The translations under genes were made by a program, and so were the position numbers. The notes under the pieces were generated by a model that was not told the DNA's origin, did not search any database, and saw only the letters and a list, made by a program, of their open reading frames with translations. Shown here one piece after another: positions 53,182 to 63,660 of a DNA stretch of 64,000 bases (positions within the stretch are counted from its first letter, which is position 1; each line of letters starts with the position of its first letter). This DNA comes from Entamoeba histolytica HM-1:IMSS (Eukaryota > Evosea > Mastigamoebida > Endamoebidae), in the NCBI RefSeq assembly GCF_000208925.1, contig NW_001914916.1, positions 1-64,000 on the forward strand, given 5' to 3'.

Positions 53182-56100
53182 ATGTTTCTTTTTACAAACC
53201 GGTCATATTCGTTTCTTTCTGAACGCACAATTGAATCAAAGATTAAGTCATTTAAAGAAACTATCCAAAGAACAACAATCTCAGACCAGTTCAAAGAAAA
53301 TCTTGTTAAACAAGAAAAATATCAGACACTAGTTGTTGAGCTTGAGGGATACTTACAATTATGTTTAAGTAATGATACTAACAAAATTCGTGTACAGGAT
53401 GTATTATCTCTACTCACTCTTATTGGAATAATTTATGATAATGAAACATTAACCTCTTCTCCTTCACAATATTTCAGTCAACATAAGTCGTTCCAATTAT
53501 TTATTGAAGATTGTCTTTGTGTGTTTATGGAATTTGAAGTGAGGAAAATGGCATTACAACTATCATTAGATTATTTGAAGAGTGTTAAATGTAATGATCT
53601 TAGATTTGTTCAATTAATCATTTCCATTATTGATTTTCCAGCATTTAATTCTCATGAGACTAACATTCTTCAAAGTACTAATTTGAGATATGATAATTCT
53701 CTTAACAAAAGTAAGGATTTAAGTAGACGACTAGAAGAAGCTACATACATGTTAACAGAAATTTTGTCTCAGAGTTTTGAAAAAGAAAATGACTTTTCCA
53801 ATTTATTAGTTTTGTTAAGAAATGTATTGTGTGTGATATTTCCAATGATCATTTTAGATGTCAAATCCTATATTGATAAAACATTTTACTTAAAATATTT
53901 ACCAGAACCAAATAAGAAAATAACAGTATTATTCTTAAAAATCTTTTTGATTAATCCTACGCGATTTTGTACTATGTACTTATCCCCTTATTTTTCTCAA
54001 GTTTTTAAAGATATTTTTCATTGTATTTTAAATATGAAATGGAGCCCAAATGAATTTGATGAAGAAGTTCGACCATCTCTAAAATGGTATTTTATGATAT
54101 TCTTTGGACCTAATGTAGAAACAATGACAAATTCATTACCAAAAGAAGAGTTAAAATCATTACAAACATTTTATTTAGATGAATTGAAGTCTTTAATAAT
54201 TTATCGAGAATATTATCTTGAAGAGTCAAGAAAATTTTTATCGAATGTCTTAGCTTTTTTGTCTTCATGTATATGGTCTATAAATATTAATTCTAGAACA
54301 TCTGTAATTCCATTAACATTAATTGTAGTAGATAATTATCTTTCATTATTAAAAAATGGAGCTCAAAATCAAAAAGTTGATAGACATACAAAAGTAAGAT
54401 TTGCATCAAGTGCATTTTCATTGTCAATGGAAAATGATACATTTGATATTATTCTTTCCACAATATTTATGTGGATGAAGTTATATTCTAAAGATGAAGA
54501 TGCATGGTTGAATAATACACTGTCATTAAAAAAATTATTACAAGATTATTGGTGTATTCAAGGTGTTTTAAATGCTATAGCTAAAGTATATGGACATTTA
54601 GTTAGAACAATAACTGACAAGTTATATTGTACTTCTAATACAACAACTCCTGCAATTATTTCATTAATATCTCCAGAATATGAAACAGTTAATAATATTA
54701 CAAAAGAAAATGATACAAAATTTAAAGTATTTGAAACAGGGGATTATTCTTATTATACATGTAGGTATTGTACAAAGATGATAAAAAGATTTGATCAATG
54801 GCAAGATGAAGATATTATTTTTATTTTTAAAATATTTACAAAACTTATTTGTTCTGAAGAAAATTATTCAAATACACTTATAAGAAGAAATATTCATTTA
54901 TTAGTCAATCAAACAATCATTATACTTAATAATTCTGAAAAAATATCAAACAAAAAAATAATTAATATCACAGAATTGTTTATTCCAATTATTTTTAACT
55001 CATTATCACTTCAAGATAATTATATACAAACAATGAATATTCATTCATTAATTGAACTTTATGAAAACTCTAGTTGTCCTAATGAAGTTATTGCAATATT
55101 AAAAAACCTTCTTTCTATGATTCCAGATGAACTATTATTTCCTTCTCTCGAAAAGTGTTGTTCTCTTTTTTATAGACTCTATTTAAATTATATTCCATTA
55201 ATACCTTTAATTATAAATAAAATACAACAATTTTATAACTACACTAAAACACAAAAAACACATTTATTTTTATCAAATCTTCCACACGGAAATTTAGGAA
55301 ATGATTTAGTTCCAATTGATAAACGGTTATTTAATTCTACTACAAACGCTCCAATTAAAATTCTTTCATTACTAAATATTTTCTTAGAATTAGAACAATT
55401 AATTATTCCTGAATATTCTAATGGACAAATTGAATATTACCAACAAATGACTAATGTAATATTATATGCCACACATGTTGTATTAACAAGGTCTTCTCAT
55501 ATTACTGCTGTATGGATAGCAGCTCGATTATTTGTTCAAATATCTCAAACTATAAATCAATTACAACATCAAAAAGACCAAAAAATTGATAAAGAAATTA
55601 AAAATTTAAAAGACCAGGCATTAATATTATTTAATATTATTCTTGGAGAATGTGCATTAGCAGAAAAATCAAAGAATAGAAAAGAGATATGTTTTAATTT
55701 TGGACTTACACTTGATTTTATTGGAAAAAATGCTAGAACTATTCCTAATGATTTACTTAATGAAATATTCAATTTATCATTAGAAGAATCTATTAAAACA
55801 ACTTTAATTGAAAATAAACAAAGAATTATTATGTCTTTAATGGTAATTGGATTTACTTCGTCATCTATATTTCAAATTATGGATAATACAACTTTGAAAA
55901 AATTATTCCATTATTTAGAAGAATTAAATGAAACAAGAGTTAATATAACACAATTATATGGAGATGGAGAAGCATCAAAACTCTTTATTAGCTCATTAAG
56001 AAGGTATGGAAAATTAATAGAAAATGATAAATATAAACGAAGAACGAAAGAAAGCGTTCTTAACTTTATGAAAGAAGGAAAAATGTTTAGTGTATGGATA

Positions 56101-57324
56101 AAAGATGAAAAGAAAGGTGGCATTATTATTGAAATGAGGGATGTATTTGGTAAATGTACTTTTGAAATTGAAGAACCCACTAATGGATTAAATTATGATT
56201 GTAATATTTTAACTCAAACAAAGTCGGGTGTTCAAGAAAGTGTATTATATACTGAAAAAAAACATGACTTATTATTTTATGTTCCTGTAGAAAATGATAA
56301 AGAAAAATGGTTAGATGAAAGTGTGAATGAAATACTAAAAGAATACAATGAATTGTGTAAAGGAATAAAAAGTGAGGAATCTCAAGAAATGTCAAGGATT
56401 AGAGAAAAAGTCTTCTTAGAAAGTGAAAACAAAATAAGTAAAATACATGAGGTATCAATTTTTCAACCATTAACAGAGCACAAAAAAGTACAAAAAACAG
56501 ATAGATATTCTAAAGTTATTAAAAAGGTAGTAAATACAAACACAAACCAAGTAGAAATAATAAAGTTATTAATGTCTATATTTAATATATCAGAATCAAA
56601 TTATAAACAAATAAATATAATTGGAAACGATTTAGAAAATAAAATTAATGAATTAGATGCTATATGTTCAAAAGAATTATATTTGTTTTGGTTATTTAAT
56701 GTAGGTAATAGAAAAACTAAAGAAGAAATTATTTGTAATGAAGAATCTACAGAAGCTTTTGAAGAGGTTAAAAATGCTCTTGGAAAGCAAGTTAAAGGGG
56801 AAGAAACAATTATTGGCAAACAAAATCCATTATTAATAAAATATAAATGTGAAGTTATTCAGTATAGTGATATAATTAGAGAAGTTGTTATTAGTGATAT
56901 TAGTAAAATACCAATTCAAAATAGGAATGATAAAGAATTAATATTAAACCAACTTATAAATATATTCTTTACAGAAATAGAATTTGATCCTAATGTTCTT
57001 GGAGAATGTAATTGTCAAATAGCTGTTATTATTCAACCACATCTTAAAGGAATATATAAAATTCAAATATATACAAAGAAATATAAAGGATGGGGACTTC
57101 TTCAAAATAATAATTTTTGCTTTATTAATCATCTTGGAATATATATAAGAGAAACAATAATTGCATTGTATAAAGGAATTAATTCAAAATTACACAAGGG
57201 TATTGAAAGTAATCCTTTTTTAAAGAGAATAAAAATTATTTCATCAATTGATGCATCCTCACAACCAACAACCTTTATTGATTTTATTTGGAAGATTCAA
57301 AATGTATTTAGTCATTATGAATAA
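53182..57324 (+). CDS. Large RalGAP-beta/tuberin-like protein with degenerate Rap-GAP domain
   Basis: 1380 residues with no membrane segment and an alpha-solenoid-like Leu/Ile-rich helical body (residues 1-1000), as in RalGAP and tuberin. The C-terminal 220 residues (from about 1162) resemble a Rap/Ral-GAP fold: LFWLFNVGNRKTKEEI, AFEEVKNALGKQV, then QIAVIIQPHLKGIYKIQIYTKKYKGWG and the closing LGIYIRETIIALYKG helix. The HIGND-type catalytic Asn loop is not visible. This fits RalGAP-beta, the non-catalytic partner that forms a heterodimer with a catalytic alpha subunit. It would regulate Ral/Rheb-like GTPases. The domain match is by eye and remote, so an unrelated large helical protein is possible. 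Confidence 0.6.
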   Translation: MFLFTNRSYSFLSERTIESKIKSFKETIQRTTISDQFKENLVKQEKYQTLVVELEGYLQLCLSNDTNKIRVQDVLSLLTLIGIIYDNETLTSSPSQYFSQHKSFQLFIEDCLCVFMEFEVRKMALQLSLDYLKSVKCNDLRFVQLIISIIDFPAFNSHETNILQSTNLRYDNSLNKSKDLSRRLEEATYMLTEILSQSFEKENDFSNLLVLLRNVLCVIFPMIILDVKSYIDKTFYLKYLPEPNKKITVLFLKIFLINPTRFCTMYLSPYFSQVFKDIFHCILNMKWSPNEFDEEVRPSLKWYFMIFFGPNVETMTNSLPKEELKSLQTFYLDELKSLIIYREYYLEESRKFLSNVLAFLSSCIWSININSRTSVIPLTLIVVDNYLSLLKNGAQNQKVDRHTKVRFASSAFSLSMENDTFDIILSTIFMWMKLYSKDEDAWLNNTLSLKKLLQDYWCIQGVLNAIAKVYGHLVRTITDKLYCTSNTTTPAIISLISPEYETVNNITKENDTKFKVFETGDYSYYTCRYCTKMIKRFDQWQDEDIIFIFKIFTKLICSEENYSNTLIRRNIHLLVNQTIIILNNSEKISNKKIINITELFIPIIFNSLSLQDNYIQTMNIHSLIELYENSSCPNEVIAILKNLLSMIPDELLFPSLEKCCSLFYRLYLNYIPLIPLIINKIQQFYNYTKTQKTHLFLSNLPHGNLGNDLVPIDKRLFNSTTNAPIKILSLLNIFLELEQLIIPEYSNGQIEYYQQMTNVILYATHVVLTRSSHITAVWIAARLFVQISQTINQLQHQKDQKIDKEIKNLKDQALILFNIILGECALAEKSKNRKEICFNFGLTLDFIGKNARTIPNDLLNEIFNLSLEESIKTTLIENKQRIIMSLMVIGFTSSSIFQIMDNTTLKKLFHYLEELNETRVNITQLYGDGEASKLFISSLRRYGKLIENDKYKRRTKESVLNFMKEGKMFSVWIKDEKKGGIIIEMRDVFGKCTFEIEEPTNGLNYDCNILTQTKSGVQESVLYTEKKHDLLFYVPVENDKEKWLDESVNEILKEYNELCKGIKSEESQEMSRIREKVFLESENKISKIHEVSIFQPLTEHKKVQKTDRYSKVIKKVVNTNTNQVEIIKLLMSIFNISESNYKQINIIGNDLENKINELDAICSKELYLFWLFNVGNRKTKEEIICNEESTEAFEEVKNALGKQVKGEETIIGKQNPLLIKYKCEVIQYSDIIREVVISDISKIPIQNRNDKELILNQLINIFFTEIEFDPNVLGECNCQIAVIIQPHLKGIYKIQIYTKKYKGWGLLQNNNFCFINHLGIYIRETIIALYKGINSKLHKGIESNPFLKRIKIISSIDASSQPTTFIDFIWKIQNVFSHYE

Positions 57325-57422
57325 AACTTAAATCATTCTTTTTTTTTCTTCATTTTTATTTAAGAAGTTATAAACTTAAAAACTTAATAAAAACTTTAAT
57401 ATTATCTTCTTTTATATTATAT

Positions 57423-58103
57423 TCAAAATTCCATTGATAAGTCTCTTGATGCTAAGTGTTTTCTTAATGACTTTAATGCATCAGCAAAATCAAACTTTGA
57501 GTCAACAAAAGCATTCCATAATGACTTAGAAGGAATATCTCTATATAATAATGAAGACACTGAAAGTAACTGTTTAATATATAATGCATCAACATCATTT
57601 CCAACACATGAATGATATTTTCTTTGCCATTCATACAATTGCATAATAAATGCGGGATTTGGACAAACAATATGTCTTCTATCAGAGACATATTGAAAAG
57701 CGGCTTTTAAAGACATTTGATATTTTCTAATTAAATAAGCAATAACCACAGAAGCAGATCGTGATATACCAAAATCACAATGAACTAATACTGGATGATG
57801 TTGTGTTATTTGTGAGTCAATAAATTCATATGCTTTTTCTAAATAATTTATTAATGGAAAATTATATGAATCTATAACTGGTAATTTTAATATTTCTACT
57901 TCTTCTTTATTAATTGGATATTCATATTGTTCTGGACATACAACCACTATGGCTTTAATATGGTTCAATTCATATGTATCACTAAGTAATGCACCTTTCT
58001 TTCCAGTGAGGAATAATTCATTTTCAATTATTGTACTAATAACCCCCTCTTTAAGAGGAAGTTATATGTTATCAACACGTTGTTTTGCTTCTTGGTTTCC
58101 CAT
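57423..58103 (-). pseudogene. Dual-specificity phosphatase gene with an in-frame stop near its start
   Basis: The phosphatase domain is complete: an entry segment with IIENELFLTGKKGALLSDTY, the general-acid region (PVIDSYNFPLINYLEKAYEF), and the catalytic loop HCDFGISRS followed by ASVVIAYLI and RRHIVCPNPAFIMQLYEWQ. Upstream in the same frame is an ATG at 58103 giving MGNQEAKQ, a good N-myristoylation start, but codon 14 (58064-58062) is TAA. No ATG lies between this stop and the catalytic loop, and no canonical intron removes it in phase. So the gene is broken by one nonsense base, or there is a sequence error or unusual splicing. Intact homologues would dephosphorylate MAPK-like substrates at membranes. 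Confidence 0.7.
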
Positions 58104-58454
58104 GAAAAATTATAAACGTTATTCTAAGTTCATTATTTTTATAAATAACAAAAAAAAAAGAAAATGAAAATAAATACTGTAATATATATCAAAAGAATAA
58201 AAATTTAGAATATTATATAAAAGAAATCAAAGTCTAATTTATTTTTAAAGAAGATAATTAAACAAAATAATTTATTAATATAGCAAAAGAAATAAGAAGA
58301 ATCTATCTTGTTCTATTAAGATAATTTGTGAAATGAAGGAAGCGAATGGACAAGTCGAAGATACTAAAATAATCTGTTGTCATCTTTTTTTTTGAATGTA
58401 AAGAAACATTTAAAGAAATTTTTCAACTAACAAACATCATTAAATTATTGGACA
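58104..58454. other. Bidirectional spacer upstream of ornithine decarboxylase
   Basis: 351 bases between the divergent phosphatase and ODC genes. No frame. It holds both promoters; the ODC TATA-like motif is listed separately. Confidence 0.55.
58407..58425 (+). promoter_or_regulatory. Putative ODC core promoter (TATA-like and initiator-like)
   Basis: CATTTAAAG at 58407-58415 resembles the Entamoeba TATA consensus GTATTTAAA. It is followed at once by an AAATTTTTCA initiator-like stretch, with the ATG about 30 bases downstream, the usual short Entamoeba leader. Pattern match only. Confidence 0.35.
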
Positions 58455-59696
58455 ATGAAACAAACATCTCTAGAAGTAAAAGAATTCGCTCTTAATCTTA
58501 TCAGCCAATTTGAACCAGAAAACCAACCACTTGGTTTTTGGATTTTTGATACTGAAGGTGTTGAAAAAGCAGTTGAAAGATGGAAAAAGAATATGCCAAC
58601 AGTTAGACCTTGCTTTGCTGTTAAATGTAATCCTGAACCTCATTTAGTTAAGCTTTTAGGTGAATTAGGATGTGGTTTTGATTGTGCTTCATTGAATGAA
58701 ATAAAAGAAGTATTAGACCTTGGATTTAATCCTGAAGACATTACATATTCACAAACTTTCAAACCATATAATCAATTAATTGAAGCAAGTCATTTAGGAA
58801 TTAATCATACAATTGTAGATTCAATTGATGAAGTTCAAAAAATTGCAAAATATGCACCAAAAATGGGTATAATGATAAGAATTATGGAAAATGATACATC
58901 AGCAGGTCATGTATTTGGAGAGAAATTTGGACTTCATGATGATGAGGTTGAAATAGTTTTAAAAGAAATTAAAGACAAAGGATTAAATTTAGATGGAGTC
59001 CATTTTCATGTTGGAAGTGATTCTCATAATAGTGAAGTTTTTACTAAAGCATTAACTAAAGCAAGAAACACTGTTACATTAGCAGAACAATTTGGAATGA
59101 AACCATATTTAATTGATATTGGAGGAGGATTTAGTCAAGTTGCTCCATTTGAAGAATTTGCAGCAACAATTGAAAAAACAATAAAAGAATTAGAGTTTCC
59201 AGAAAGAACAAGATTTATTGCAGAACCTGGAAGATATATGGCATCTAATGCATTTCATCTTGTTAGTTCTTTACATGGTAAAAGAGTAAGAATACAGAAT
59301 GGAAAGAAACAAATTGAATATACTTCAGGTGATGGTTTACATGGAAGTTTTGGATGTTGTATTTGGTTTGAAAAACAAAAAAGTTGTGAATGTATTACAC
59401 AAAAAGTTAATGAAAATACTAAAATGTATGAAAGTATTATTTATGGACCTTCTTGTAATGGAAGTGATAAAGTAGCAACTCAAGAACTACCAGAAATGGA
59501 GCCAGGGAAAGATTGGTTATTATTTCCCAATATGGGTGCTTATACAATTTCTATGGCAACTAACTTTAATGGATTTGAAGAAAGAAATCATGTCATTTAT
59601 ACTTTACCATTAAAGTCAACAAAAATTATTCAAATCCCTAAGTCAATTGAATGTAACTCAGTTCCATCATTAAATGGTATTCCACACTATGCTTAA
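58455..59696 (+). CDS. ODC: Ornithine decarboxylase
   Basis: 413 residues, a group IV PLP decarboxylase. The PLP lysine is Lys57 in CFAVKCNP. HFHVGSDSHN (near 180), the glycine loop DIGGGF (near 222), EPGRYMAS (near 256) and the C-terminal barrel motif GPSCNGSD (Cys334) follow in order. It makes putrescine from ornithine, the first step of polyamine synthesis, as a homodimer in the cytosol. The usual Cys-Asp of the CDG motif reads Cys-Asn here (Asn335), and this Asp normally contacts the substrate's delta-amino group. Entamoeba ODC is known from the literature to resist difluoromethylornithine, which this replacement could help explain. Arginine or other decarboxylase activity cannot be excluded but is less likely. 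Confidence 0.93.
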   Translation: MKQTSLEVKEFALNLISQFEPENQPLGFWIFDTEGVEKAVERWKKNMPTVRPCFAVKCNPEPHLVKLLGELGCGFDCASLNEIKEVLDLGFNPEDITYSQTFKPYNQLIEASHLGINHTIVDSIDEVQKIAKYAPKMGIMIRIMENDTSAGHVFGEKFGLHDDEVEIVLKEIKDKGLNLDGVHFHVGSDSHNSEVFTKALTKARNTVTLAEQFGMKPYLIDIGGGFSQVAPFEEFAATIEKTIKELEFPERTRFIAEPGRYMASNAFHLVSSLHGKRVRIQNGKKQIEYTSGDGLHGSFGCCIWFEKQKSCECITQKVNENTKMYESIIYGPSCNGSDKVATQELPEMEPGKDWLLFPNMGAYTISMATNFNGFEERNHVIYTLPLKSTKIIQIPKSIECNSVPSLNGIPHYA

Positions 59697-59771
59697 ATTT
59701 TTATTTAATATTTTATTAATAAAACATTAATAATTTAATTTATTTAATTTATTAATTATTTTGAAATAAAT

Positions 59772-62008
59772 TCAATTCATATTTTCATACATTCCTGCTA
59801 ACCGAGCAACATCTCCACCATTTTGTCGACTTTTTGTTTTTTCATTAGGACTTTTCTTTGGTAATGAAGAATTTCCAGTTGAAAGTTGAAAAGTATTAAT
59901 TTTACTTGATGTGTTTCCATTTGGTGTTGTTGTTTTTTTAGGTAATTCTGGTTTTTTCTTATCTTCTTTTGGATGTGAAGAATTAAAAGGAAGTCCAATT
60001 GGTTCTGTTGCTACTTGTTTGATTGATTTTTTTGGAAGAGTAGGACGTTCTTTATTTGGTTTACTTTTTTCAGTACTCATAGAAAGAGGTTTAGGAGGTA
60101 ATGCTGGTTTTGAACTGTTTGAAGTAGAATGTGAAAGAGATTTTTGAGAAATCATTCCATTATCTGAAGAAGATGTAGTACGAAATTGAGTAGATTCTTT
60201 TTTAGAAGGAAGTGGAGGTGCAGGTTTTGAAACATCAAATTTAATATCTACTTTAACAGAATGAAAATCAGTAGGTTCTGATATTTCCATTTCATCTAAA
60301 TTTTCAGAAGAACTAAAGTCATCTGATTTTTTAATATAATTACCAATACCAACCGTTTGTTTAATTTCTCTTTTCCATCTTTTCATAGCAAAAGCTGTTT
60401 TAACTGATTTATTATTAAAATGATTTAAATAGTCTTTTTCTGTATGTACTTGAATCGGAAGATTTTTACTTACACAATAAATACAACGATGATCAATACT
60501 TTCTCTATCTCCAACAATTACTTTAAAACAAGATTGACACCTATAACATTTAGAATGAATTGGTTTTCCTTCCCATAAAGAACATGGCATATTTGTTAAA
60601 ATATTTTGTTTACAAAAGAAACAAATTTTTTGTTCTGATGTTGGAGTAGGAAAATAATCTGTTAATACTTTCCAATGACAAGTTGTTGCTTCAGGAATAG
60701 CAGTAATACTATTAACAAGTAAAGGACATTTAGTAAGTAAACTTTGATTATTAATTAACATATTTTCACGTTCTTCAATAAACATATCAAGCATTTGAGA
60801 TTGTTGAAATTCAGTAATAAAAGCTTCATTATCAGGATCTAATTTTTTAATAAATTTTGACCATTTAAATTGAATTGGTTTAAATCGAGGATTGTTTTTA
60901 TCTTCTTCAGTTGGTTTAACTTCTTTAAAACATTTTTGATAATTTAAAAATAATCTTTGAAAAAATTTAAGAACCTGTGCTCGTACAACTGTATCATCTT
61001 CTGGTTTTGGTTCTTTACTTACAATGTTTGATAAAATATTACGAAGTCCAATACTTGTGTCAGAGACAAGAAGCATTGGAAAGTCTGGTTTATTTATATA
61101 ATTTCCATTATCAATATCAATAACAAAAACATCAGAAATATCTCCACATTCATTTTGAATTTCTGGATATAATGTTCTTAAACATCCAATTACAAATGGC
61201 ATTGGTGCTGCACAATATGTTACAAGACTTTTAGGTAATAATGGAATTAAAACATGTTGCCATACAAATGGTGACATTAAAGTAATAAATGATGAAATTG
61301 TATTAGAAAGAGTCATTAAATAATCTGATACAAATAAAAATTTTCTTTCTAACATCATATGACTTAAAATATCAATAACTTCAGATGCTCCAAATTTATT
61401 AATTAATGTTGCTGTAGAAACTAATTTAGTATTTGTAAAAGTATCATTAATTGGTCTAACTATAGAATAATTAATTAATCTTTTTGCTGGATCACTATTA
61501 TGAATTTGTTCTCCTGGAAAAGGAAATGGTTGGTCTAATAAAGCAGATGCAAGTTGTTCTACAGCATCCACTTTTGGTAAATATTTTTCAAATAAATTTA
61601 AAACTTGTTCATAAAAAGCAAAAGATGCACTAAAATAATAAGAATATAAAATAATTAGAAAGTAAAATATTATTTTATTAATAAATAAACAAGAGAAGTA
61701 ATATAACTACAAACTTTTGTGATACTATACAAATACATTCTGAGTCATCAATATGAATTTTTCTTCTACAATAACAATACTTTCTCATTCCATCTATTCC
61801 AGTTAAAACAAATGAAAAATTTTCAAGTCGTTCTTTTTGTTTTCCAACTATATTTTCAGGATAACAAAATTCAAAAATAATAGTATCTTGATTATCTACT
61901 CTTGGTGCTTTAAAATCAACTACATTCTTTGGTCTTTCAACTATTTTTATTAGTAATTATTCTTATATCATTATTTGTATTTGAGAGAATTTCTTTACAT
62001 CTCCTCAT
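59772..62008 (-). CDS. DENN-domain protein with LIM-like zinc finger and Pro-rich tail, two introns
   Basis: Proposed minus-strand exons are 62008-61999, 61940-61715 and 61629-59772, giving 697 residues. Intron 2 (85 bases) is canonical GTTTGT...TAG. Intron 1 (58 bases) starts GTAAAG, contains an ACTAAT branch-like site and ends TAG, giving MRRFERPKNVVDF. The uDENN part is IIFEFCYPEN...FSFVLTGIDG. The cDENN core is ASEVIDILSHMMLERKFLFV with LMSPFVWQHVLIPLLP. A zinc finger has CFFCKQNIL, HSKCYRCQSCF and CIYC. The last 180 residues are Pro/Ser-rich with PPLPSKK and ALPPKP, likely SH3 ligands. DENN proteins activate Rab GTPases. The 10-base first exon is inference; the rest is well supported. 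Confidence 0.8.
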
Positions 62009-62510
62009 TTTTTAATTTCATTTACTTAAAGATAATTCAAATAAAAACAAAACTGTTTGCTCTTTTGAAATGAATAACATAGTCAAGAACTTTAGTAGAC
62101 TTCATTTAAATAAATTCTTTATAACTATCAAAAATGAGATCTTATTCACAAGAAAAAGTAGTTTCAACGTAAAAATATATCTAATTTTCAGTCAACAAAA
62201 ATATGTAATTTCTTTTAAAAGAAATTCCATCTTCAATAAAAAAAAAAATAATAAATTAACGTTTTATATAACATTCTTTTATTCAACTGTTTAAAAGAAA
62301 TTCATAAGTAGATTTTTAACAGTAAAATTAAAGAAAAAAATGAAGAAGTAAATTTCTTCATTTTTAAATTGGTTTCATTAGTGAAGGAAACGACAAAAAA
62401 ATAAACATCGAAAACGAGAAAAAAAAAACAAAAATTAAAAGGATTTGATAAGAAGTATCAAAGAAGAAGTTAAAAATAAAACTTGAAAAGATTTAAAAGA
62501 AGTATTTTCT
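62009..62510. other. Bidirectional spacer between divergent genes
   Basis: 502 bases, A/T-rich with a poly-purine stretch before 62511. A 74-codon frame at 62070-62294 has Lys/Phe/Asn-rich composition typical of chance frames here and is not called. A TATA-like GATTTAAAAG lies about 20 bases before the next ATG. Confidence 0.5.
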
Positions 62511-63342
62511 ATGCAAACACCTGAACCTGGAAGAGATAGTGAAGAAATAAGTCCTAGATGTTTATGTTGTATTTGCGAACAAGAAGATACATTAATAAAA
62601 GAAAATAAAATAAAAACAACGAAATTATGTATATTAATATTACGTTCATTAAAAAAATTACATCCAATGACTGATTATTTCTCTTTAAAAAAAGACATTT
62701 ATTTGTTTATTAAAAATCATTGGAGTATTTTAAAAAAAATCAAATTATGTTTGGTATTAATTGTTTTAAGAAGTTTAAATTCATTTTATTTTTTGAGATA
62801 TTTTAATTCAAAATTTAGAATCTTAAAAATATTATTTCTTTATTATCATTATTATTTTCTTTTGATTCTTTATTCTTTTCTTTTACTTCTTTTTAGATAT
62901 TACAAAATTATATTATCATTTTTAATTATATTCTTTCTTTTTGGTAAAATGTTAAATATTTATTTGTTTAGTTCAAAAACCAAATTGGAAAAAATGTATT
63001 CTTGATGCATTAAATCATTGTTCATCAATAGAATCAGGAAAAGATGTTTTTCATTATCGTGGATATTATAGATTATGTGATGAAAAATTAATACCTACAA
63101 AAGAAATTTTATTTGAAAAAGATAAAATCAAAGAAGATTTATTTAATATAATAGATATTTTATCAAAACAAATTGAAACTAATATCCAATTATTAAATTT
63201 ACTTTATCATGAAATTCCATTTAAAAAGAATGATCGAAGGAGTTATGACTTTATCATAAACACTCGTGATATTCTTGAACGACAAAAGTATTTTTATGAA
63301 AAAATTTGTTATTCTAGTTCTATTCTTTTATCTCATTTATGA
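62511..63342 (+). CDS. Small helical protein with N-terminal Cys cluster, one intron, unknown
   Basis: Proposed exons are 62511-62748 and 62972-63342, giving 202 residues. The 223-base T-rich intron begins GTTTGG and ends TTTGTTTAG. Phases match, and the second exon has no ATG of its own until late. Without splicing, the frame runs into T-rich codons for Phe, Leu and Tyr. The N terminus carries CLCCICEQE (about residues 18-26), and the rest is helical and Lys-rich: SLKKLHPMTDYFSLKKDIYLF, then KKCILDALNHCSSIE, then KEDLFNIIDILSKQIETNIQ. No family is recognised. The Cys cluster could bind metal or be acylated. Confidence 0.6.
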
Positions 63343-63660
63343 TATTTTTTTACAAAAATTCGTTCAATCAAAACAATCTCTTCTCTATTTAATTGAATGT
63401 TTGTTATAAATAATTTCAAATATTCTATTTTTGAGTTTATAATTTGTTTTTATTATACTTTGTTGATTTATTTATTCTTTTTTGTTTAATAGAAAAGATA
63501 TTGAAACCTCATTCTTTAAACTATTTTGAATTGTTTTTTTTTATTTAAAATAATTTGTAAGTTAAATTATAATTTGTTTTGTTTGAAAAAGATTATTCAA
63601 TAAAAATAAATTAATGAATATTAATATCATTAAGTATAGTATTTCTTTTTCTTTTTATAT
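63343..63660. other. Convergent 3' spacer near the right edge
   Basis: 318 bases of T-rich sequence between two convergent genes. No frame; poly-T/TATTT words consistent with 3' untranslated regions. Confidence 0.5.

Noticed and set aside
58040..58090. Small intron removing the TAA in the phosphatase gene
   Set aside because: The available GT...TAG pairs are 41-43 bases long, lack GTTTGT and leave the wrong reading phase.
62070..62294. 74-codon open frame upstream of the Cys-cluster gene
   Set aside because: Lys/Asn/Phe-rich composition of random AT-rich DNA, and it occupies the divergent promoter region.
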